Below, one piece after another: positions 6,067 through 9,423 of a stretch of 9,423 bases of DNA. Both the position numbers and the translations under genes were made by a program. The notes beneath the pieces were generated by a model. The model was not told where the DNA came from, searched no databases, and was given only the letters and a program-made list of their open reading frames with translations. Every line of letters begins with the position of its first letter. The first letter of the stretch is position 1. Source of the stretch: Candidatus Firestonebacteria bacterium RIFOXYA2_FULL_40_8 (lineage in GTDB: Bacteria > Oederibacteriota > D2-FULL-39-29); assembly GCA_001778355.1 (NCBI GenBank), contig MFGS01000156.1, forward strand, positions 1-9,423, given 5' to 3'.

Positions 6067-7020
6067 CAGAAAAGTCTTTAATGCTTTCACTATATCTGCC
6101 ATCTTTCCATAATCAAGTGTATCATAAACGTCTTTGCTTGTGTGGTAGTTGGGATTACGGAAGAAGGCGGTGTCGGTTAGCAGGACTGCGGGGTAGCCCT
6201 CTTTCCAGAAGCCCCAGTTGTCGGAGAAATCTACTCCGGGGACGAAATCAAAAGTAATGGCTTTCTTTAGGGGTAGAGGTGAATCCTTAAATGAACTTTC
6301 CAAAGTTCCTGCCAGTTTTCTTGAACTGAAGTTCGAGACTAAGGCAATAAAGTTTCCTTTGTTCGGGTAGAAGAATCCAAATAACGGAGGGTACGTCTGT
6401 GACACGGGTTTATCGGAGTAGTACCCGACTGATTCCAGGATAACAGCACCGGCCACCTCGCTTTTCCTCTCTTTGAGCGCTTTAGCAAAGACATAACTGC
6501 CCATGGTATCTGTTTTAAAGTTCGGCGGTTCTTCGTTTGCGAAGGCAACAAAGATAATTGTGTCGTTTGTATTCATTTTAACTGCCAGCTTCGCAGTCTC
6601 AAGCATTACAGCAACCCCGCTCAAGTTGTCATCGGCTCCGGGGTTAAAATAAGTGTCATAGTGCGCGCCTATTATTAGCAGTCTATTAGTACTCCCCTTC
6701 TTTGTGACAAAAACATTTTCAAAATGCATCGAGCTGATATCGTACTTTTGGCTCTCAGGAACGTAACCCGCTTTTTTGAACTCTGCTTTTATGTACTCTG
6801 CAGAAGTTTTTAACCTAAAATACGAAGATTTGCTCTTCCCGGGTATTTCATCGGAAAGCTTTACAACATGAGCTTTTAAAACGGCTTCCAGTTTTGTATC
6901 TTGCTTTAAGCTATCGTACCGGCCTGAAGGCAAAAAACCCCACTTGGAAAAGTGAAAAGCTGAGACAATAAGAGCACCGGATAGAAGAATTATTAATATC
7001 CTTTTTACACTTGTATTCAT
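6055..7020 (-). CDS. M28-family zinc peptidase, membrane-anchored or secreted
   Basis: This is a co-catalytic two-zinc aminopeptidase-type enzyme of 321 residues. An N-terminal hydrophobic segment (about 8-22) acts as signal or anchor. The metal-site motifs are in order: GAHYDT (His120 ligand, Asp122 catalytic), GADDNLSG (Asp130 bridging ligand), FANEEPP (Glu163 general base, Glu164 ligand), ILESVGYY (Glu196 in the fourth ligand position) and PNYHTSKD (His293). The text VGYYSDKPVSQTYPP and the ending GYPAVLLTDTAFFRNPNYH match a widespread M28 subgroup. The substrate cannot be told from sequence; the family includes aminopeptidases and glutaminyl-cyclase-like members. There is no Shine-Dalgarno before the ATG, and a promoter-like -10 ends 6 nt upstream, so a leaderless transcript is likely. 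No better downstream Met is available. It is flanked on both sides by hairpin repeats. Confidence 0.93.
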   Translation of the reverse strand: MNTSVKRILIILLSGALIVSAFHFSKWGFLPSGRYDSLKQDTKLEAVLKAHVVKLSDEIPGKSKSSYFRLKTSAEYIKAEFKKAGYVPESQKYDISSMHFENVFVTKKGSTNRLLIIGAHYDTYFNPGADDNLSGVAVMLETAKLAVKMNTNDTIIFVAFANEEPPNFKTDTMGSYVFAKALKERKSEVAGAVILESVGYYSDKPVSQTYPPLFGFFYPNKGNFIALVSNFSSRKLAGTLESSFKDSPLPLKKAITFDFVPGVDFSDNWGFWKEGYPAVLLTDTAFFRNPNYHTSKDVYDTLDYGKMADIVKALKTFLEKS

Positions 7021-7026
7021 ACTGAT

Positions 7027-7055
7027 AATATAGCAGAAAATCTAAGGAATACCAA
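7027..7055 (-). promoter_or_regulatory. Promoter for the M28 peptidase, implying a leaderless mRNA
   Basis: On the minus strand, TTGGTA (7055-7050) is followed after 17 nt by TATATT (7032-7027), preceded by an extended -10 TGC. Six bases separate the -10 from the ATG at 7020, so the normal +1 would fall on the A of the start codon. The missing Shine-Dalgarno fits this. Confidence 0.5.
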
Positions 7056-7083
7056 ATGATAAAGAGCGCTACAAAGGACAGGG

Positions 7084-7100
7084 TTTGCCTTTCAGGCAAA
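7084..7100. repeat. Stem-loop upstream of the M28 peptidase
   Basis: This is a perfect 6-bp stem TTTGCC/GGCAAA with loop TTTCA. It is adjacent to the larger hairpin at 7101-7127 and lies about 100 bp past the SGNH hydrolase stop. It could contribute to 3'-end stabilisation or weak termination of the hydrolase transcript; no T-tract follows. Confidence 0.5.
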
Positions 7101-7127
7101 TGGATTCCTGCCTGCGCAGGAATGACA
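7101..7127. repeat. Hairpin repeat of the TGGATYCC...GGRATGACA family, copy 1
   Basis: This element opens TGGATTCC and closes GGAATGACA around a perfect 8-bp stem ATTCCTGC/GCAGGAAT (7104-7111 and 7116-7123) with a 4-nt loop. The same frame of conserved ends with a different stem occurs at 8511-8538. Such compensated stems under constant ends mark a dispersed palindromic repeat. It sits in the 155-bp gap between the SGNH hydrolase and the M28 peptidase. Confidence 0.65.
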
Positions 7128-7175
7128 AAAGAGTCGTAATGACAAGTCTAACTTTTTCAAGAGCAAAATACTACT

Positions 7176-8432
7176 CTACTCTTTTACTATCTCAAGCGTA
7201 TACTTCACCGGGACAAAGGCTTCTTCTATTTTCTTCATTTTCTTTTCGCGGTTTTTTAGCATTTTTTCTTTCTTTTCCATTATCGGCTTGTCGCTTTCGC
7301 CGTCTTTAAGATCGTCGATCATATCAGGGATCTTTGTAATGTAATTTTTAATCATGTCTGTCTCGTAGGCCTGTTTCTCAAGTATCACGGCATCCATAGT
7401 TCTAAAAGATTTTGAAAACGGGTTAAGAACAAATTCAGAAGCAAGGTTGATTCCTTTTTCCAGTTGCTCTTTGGTGAAACTCTTAGAATCCTCGCCCCAG
7501 GTTACTTTCGCTTTTGCACCGTCTAAATTCTTCACAACAAGCATAAACCGGTTAAGCTCTTCGTTAAATGTAACAAACGGAAGTATACTCGCGGTCTGCT
7601 CCGCATCTTTTTCTTTTCCATAAAAGCAGAAAGGATATCTTGAGCTTTCAATTTCCACTTTACCGTCTTTTGCAGACAAAATCTTATGTCCTTCGGTAGC
7701 ATCGGCTTTACCTTTCATATCTATCGTAATCGTCCCAATATTTCCGTCAAAACCCAAACCTTTAAGGAAACACTGTGCCATTACAATATGACCGTTGGGA
7801 GTTGGATGTATTCCGTCCGTACCGCAAACTGCGTAAGTTTCCCCGTTGGTTTTTTTTGCGTTCGCCATCACGGTCATAAGAGGTTCATGAACTTCCACGT
7901 AAGGCATCTGATTATCATTTGAAACTTTTTTTGCTATTTCAGACAGCTTTTCTAGTGTTTCATTATAGACAGCCGAACCGTCCTTCTTTGCCTTCTTGTC
8001 ATAGTAATAAGTATCAACTGCACCCGGAGAACCGACTAAGACAAGCACGTTGTTTTGTTTTAATCTGTTTACTATATCGTTTAAAGCTATTTCAAAACCC
8101 TGCCCTATGCCTTTCAAATATTTCGTATAACCGCCGTCATTCATTCCGTAACATATTGTTACAACGTTTGGTTTAAAAAACAGCAAATCATTATCCATCC
8201 TCCTGTTAAATCCGGATGCTTTCTCCCCGCTCCAGCCCATAAGCAGGCACTTTGCCTTAAGCTGCGGATAACAGCAGGTGATATACAGCTCCATAAATCG
8301 GCTGTACTCTTTTTCCTCAGTAATAGAATCCCCGACTATGGCAAGGAGCTGGCCTTGTTTGAGAAGAGGGTCTGCGTTTAATCCCGAGCAGAGTAAAAGT
8401 GTTAGAACTAAACCTATTATTACTTTTTTCAT
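7176..8432 (-). CDS. Secreted SGNH/GDSL-family hydrolase (esterase-like)
   Basis: This 418-residue exported enzyme has signal peptide MKKVIIGLVLTLLLCSGLNA. The SGNH blocks are all present: block I IVGDSIT (nucleophile Ser36), block II Gly in MGWSGEKASG (about 66-75), block III YGMNDG (Asn98) and block V DGIHPT (Asp206, His209). An ester or acetyl-ester substrate, possibly on glycans, is typical for the family but cannot be assigned here. After the catalytic domain (about 20-235) comes a ~180-residue extension. It includes RFMLVVKNLDGAKAKVTWG and a GINLA..F.LNPF motif, as in GDSL enzymes of PVC-type bacteria, and ends in a charged helical tail. An ATG 36 nt further upstream is open but encodes heptad-repeat DNA and lacks a signal-like start. 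The Met at 8432 has Shine-Dalgarno AAAGGAG 5 nt away and is preferred. Confidence 0.9.
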   Translation of the reverse strand: MKKVIIGLVLTLLLCSGLNADPLLKQGQLLAIVGDSITEEKEYSRFMELYITCCYPQLKAKCLLMGWSGEKASGFNRRMDNDLLFFKPNVVTICYGMNDGGYTKYLKGIGQGFEIALNDIVNRLKQNNVLVLVGSPGAVDTYYYDKKAKKDGSAVYNETLEKLSEIAKKVSNDNQMPYVEVHEPLMTVMANAKKTNGETYAVCGTDGIHPTPNGHIVMAQCFLKGLGFDGNIGTITIDMKGKADATEGHKILSAKDGKVEIESSRYPFCFYGKEKDAEQTASILPFVTFNEELNRFMLVVKNLDGAKAKVTWGEDSKSFTKEQLEKGINLASEFVLNPFSKSFRTMDAVILEKQAYETDMIKNYITKIPDMIDDLKDGESDKPIMEKKEKMLKNREKKMKKIEEAFVPVKYTLEIVKE

Positions 8433-8437
8433 AGCGG

Positions 8438-8444
8438 CTCCTTT
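8438..8444 (-). promoter_or_regulatory. Ribosome binding site fixing the SGNH hydrolase start
   Basis: The minus strand reads AAAGGAG 5 nt before the ATG at 8432. It selects this start, which begins a canonical signal peptide, over the upstream in-frame ATG at 8468, which lies inside a heptad repeat. Confidence 0.8.
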
Positions 8445-8445
8445 T

Positions 8446-8473
8446 AAAGTACGAAGTACAAAGTACAAAGTTT
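8446..8473. repeat. Heptad array, left arm (AAAGTAC units)
   Basis: Four consecutive 7-bp units occur here (at 8446, 8453, 8460 and 8467), the first three of form RAAGTAC. The array abuts the SGNH Shine-Dalgarno. It is the inverted counterpart of the units at 8620-8647, so the two arms bracket about 150 bp like imperfect terminal inverted repeats. Confidence 0.75.
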
Positions 8474-8510
8474 TACATTAATGTTGTGTTTATCTATAAA
8501 ACAAAGACAC

Positions 8511-8538
8511 TGGATCCCGTGTCCCAGCACGGGATGAC
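8511..8538. repeat. Hairpin repeat of the TGGATYCC...GGRATGACA family, copy 2
   Basis: This copy opens TGGATCCC and closes GGGATGACA. Its perfect 8-bp stem ATCCCGTG/CACGGGAT (8514-8521 and 8528-8535) has a 6-nt loop. The ends match the copy at 7101-7127 while the stem sequence differs. Confidence 0.65.
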
Positions 8539-8539
8539 A

Positions 8540-8556
8540 GAATAATTGAATTATTC
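8540..8556. repeat. AT-rich perfect palindrome
   Basis: GAATAATT and AATTATTC are perfect inverted 8-bp arms around a single G. It lies between two other repeat elements and could be an operator dyad or part of the repeat cluster. Nothing decides between these. Confidence 0.4.
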
Positions 8557-8560
8557 TACA

Positions 8561-8620
8561 ATCCGCCTAGGTGGATCTCGCAAAGGGTTAACGGTCTAAT
8601 ATCTATACCTTTGCTCGACT
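8561..8620. repeat. ~60-bp intergenic element, copy A
   Basis: It starts with the near-palindrome ATCCGCCTAGGTGGAT (8561-8576). It then carries GCAAAGG (8580-8586) and its inverse CCTTTGC (8608-8614), able to form a second hairpin. The same element occurs at 9349-9406 in the same orientation, with identical ends and a diverged loop. The two copies lie on either side of the ABC ATPase gene. Confidence 0.75.
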
Positions 8621-8682
8621 TCGTACCTTGTACTTTGTACTTTTTTTCCCAGCGCCCAGTACCTAGAGCCTAGAACCTTTTT
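8613..8682. repeat. Heptad-phased tract abutting the ABC ATPase stop
   Basis: Ten consecutive 7-bp steps can be laid out from 8613 to 8682. The units at 8620, 8627 and 8634 are of form YTNGTAC, the inverse of the array at 8446. A T7 unit follows at 8641. Units beginning CC then run from 8648 (CCCAGCG, CCCAGTA, CCTAGAG, CCTAGAA, CCTTTTT). The phase is kept although the unit sequence changes. The tract ends inside the ABC ATPase stop codon. Confidence 0.65.
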
Positions 8683-9322
8683 AAAGTTTAATCCTATTTT
8701 TAAACGCTTTTGCTATTTTTGTGCTGTGGGTTACGAAAAGTACTGCGTTGCCTTTTTTGGCAAATTCTTTCAGATAACTCACTACAATCTCGGCGTTTTT
8801 TGCATCGAGATTGCCGGTGGGTTCGTCCGCAAGTATCAATTTTGGTTTATTAAATACCGCGCGGGCCAAGGCTACTCTCTGCCGTTCTCCGGTGCTTAAC
8901 TCCGAAGGGAAATGGTTTACCCGATCTTCCAGGTCAAAATGCTTGACAAGCTCCAGAGCCCGTTCTTTTTTTTCTTTTGCTTTTATCCCAAGAGAAGCAG
9001 ACAGTATATTATCCAGAACGTTAAGATATGGAATAAGATAAAATTGTTGGAAAACGAAACCGATCTTTTGCCCTCTAGTTTCTGACTTTTTTCCGGCAGA
9101 AAGAGAATAAAAATCCCTGTTTTCAAGAAGAACTTTGCCTGAATCCGGTTTTAAAAGCCCGCCGGCAATAAGAAGCAGTGTTGTTTTACCACACCCGCTC
9201 GAACCCTGGATAACGACAAAATCTTTAGGTTTTAACGATAACGATATGCTTTTAAGCGCCAGGATATTGCATTTGGACTTAATGTATGTCTTGGAGATGC
9301 TTTTGAGTTCCAGTATGTTCAT
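8681..9322 (-). CDS. ABC transporter ATP-binding protein, LolD/MacB type
   Basis: This is a cytoplasmic ATPase subunit of 213 residues. Walker A GSSGCGKT (40-47), Q-loop Gln92 in VFQQF, signature LSTGE (142-146, Thr for the usual third Gly/Ser), Walker B LILADEP (162-168), D-loop NLDAKN (171-176) and switch His199 are all intact. The sequence style (FQQFYLIPYLNVLDNI, ADEPTGNLD) is that of the LolD/MacB/FtsE-like group. These pair with FtsX-fold permeases for lipoprotein release or mechanotransmission. The partner permease is not in the window and no adjacent gene supplies it, so the substrate is open. It is slightly shorter than typical LolD (~230). The Shine-Dalgarno is weak (GAAGGA about 9 nt upstream of the ATG). 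Copies of a ~60-bp repeat lie just upstream and downstream. Confidence 0.93.
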   Translation of the reverse strand: MNILELKSISKTYIKSKCNILALKSISLSLKPKDFVVIQGSSGCGKTTLLLIAGGLLKPDSGKVLLENRDFYSLSAGKKSETRGQKIGFVFQQFYLIPYLNVLDNILSASLGIKAKEKKERALELVKHFDLEDRVNHFPSELSTGERQRVALARAVFNKPKLILADEPTGNLDAKNAEIVVSYLKEFAKKGNAVLFVTHSTKIAKAFKNRIKL

Positions 9323-9348
9323 TTGTTCCGATCCTTCGTTAAACCGTT

Positions 9349-9406
9349 ATCCGCCTAGGTGGATTTCGCAAAGGGCTTATGGTTATATATATACCTTTGC
9401 TCAACT
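9349..9406. repeat. ~60-bp intergenic element, copy B
   Basis: Same architecture as the copy at 8561-8620: ATCCGCCTAGGTGGAT (9349-9364), then GCAAAGG (9368-9374) and CCTTTGC (9394-9400), with a loop 2 nt shorter. It lies about 27 bp upstream of the ABC ATPase start, so on the transcript it would form part of that gene's leader. No convincing promoter is visible in it. The rest of 9323-9423 shows nothing recognisable. Confidence 0.7.
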
Positions 9407-9423
9407 CTCTTTCAAATTTAAAA

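Noticed and set aside
8433..8468. A 12-residue longer N-terminus for the SGNH hydrolase, starting at the ATG at 8468
   Set aside because: The extra codons are heptad-repeat DNA and bury the signal peptide. The ATG at 8432 has a good Shine-Dalgarno and starts a canonical signal sequence.
8446..8647. Insertion sequence bounded by the inverted heptad arms
   Set aside because: The ~200-bp unit has no transposase, no clear target-site duplication, and arms made of tandem units rather than a unique terminal repeat. It is kept only as a repeat cluster.

Overview
This is a bacterial window in which every convincing gene reads on the minus strand. By eye its G+C is moderate to low (roughly 40%). It carries a lipoprotein signal peptide, secretin-type STN domains, a pseudopilin-like domain and a LolD/MacB-type ATPase, which together suggest a two-membrane (Gram-negative-type) cell. 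The intergenic DNA is rich in short palindromic and heptad-phased repeats. That mix is common in genomes of little-cultivated phyla (Omnitrophota, Elusimicrobiota or PVC-like lineages), but the window alone cannot fix the taxon.

Layout in transcription order, from high to low coordinates. (1) 9323-9423 is non-coding and holds one copy of a ~60-bp repeat, followed by an ABC transporter ATPase (8681-9322). (2) 8433-8680 is a dense repeat cluster: heptad arrays, two perfect hairpins and the second copy of the ~60-bp repeat. (3) A secreted SGNH/GDSL hydrolase (7176-8432) and a membrane-anchored or secreted M28 zinc peptidase (6055-7020) follow, separated by hairpin repeats; the peptidase has a promoter-like sequence placed so that its mRNA would be leaderless. 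(4) Next is an envelope cassette: two tandem, translationally coupled paralogues with two membrane helices and a GspG-like domain (5488-5970 and 5009-5491), then a lipoprotein (4448-4969), then, after a hairpin-rich spacer, an exported protein made of four STN-like repeats (3076-4260). (5) Last is the classic protein-quality block tig - clpP - clpX (2857 down to 1; clpX runs off the window), with a good sigma70-type promoter upstream of tig.

Function. Trigger factor (folding of nascent chains) and ClpP/ClpX (ATP-dependent proteolysis) form a standard housekeeping group. The cassette at 3076-5970 is the least ordinary part. It reuses folds known from type II secretion and type IV pili (pseudopilin C-terminal domain, secretin N0/STN domain) in proteins that lack the hallmarks of pilins and secretins, which suggests an envelope assembly of unknown function. 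The hydrolase, peptidase and ABC ATPase look like independent accessory or metabolic genes. No tRNA, rRNA, CRISPR array, transposase or plus-strand gene was recognised, and no gene-free stretch exceeds 300 bases.
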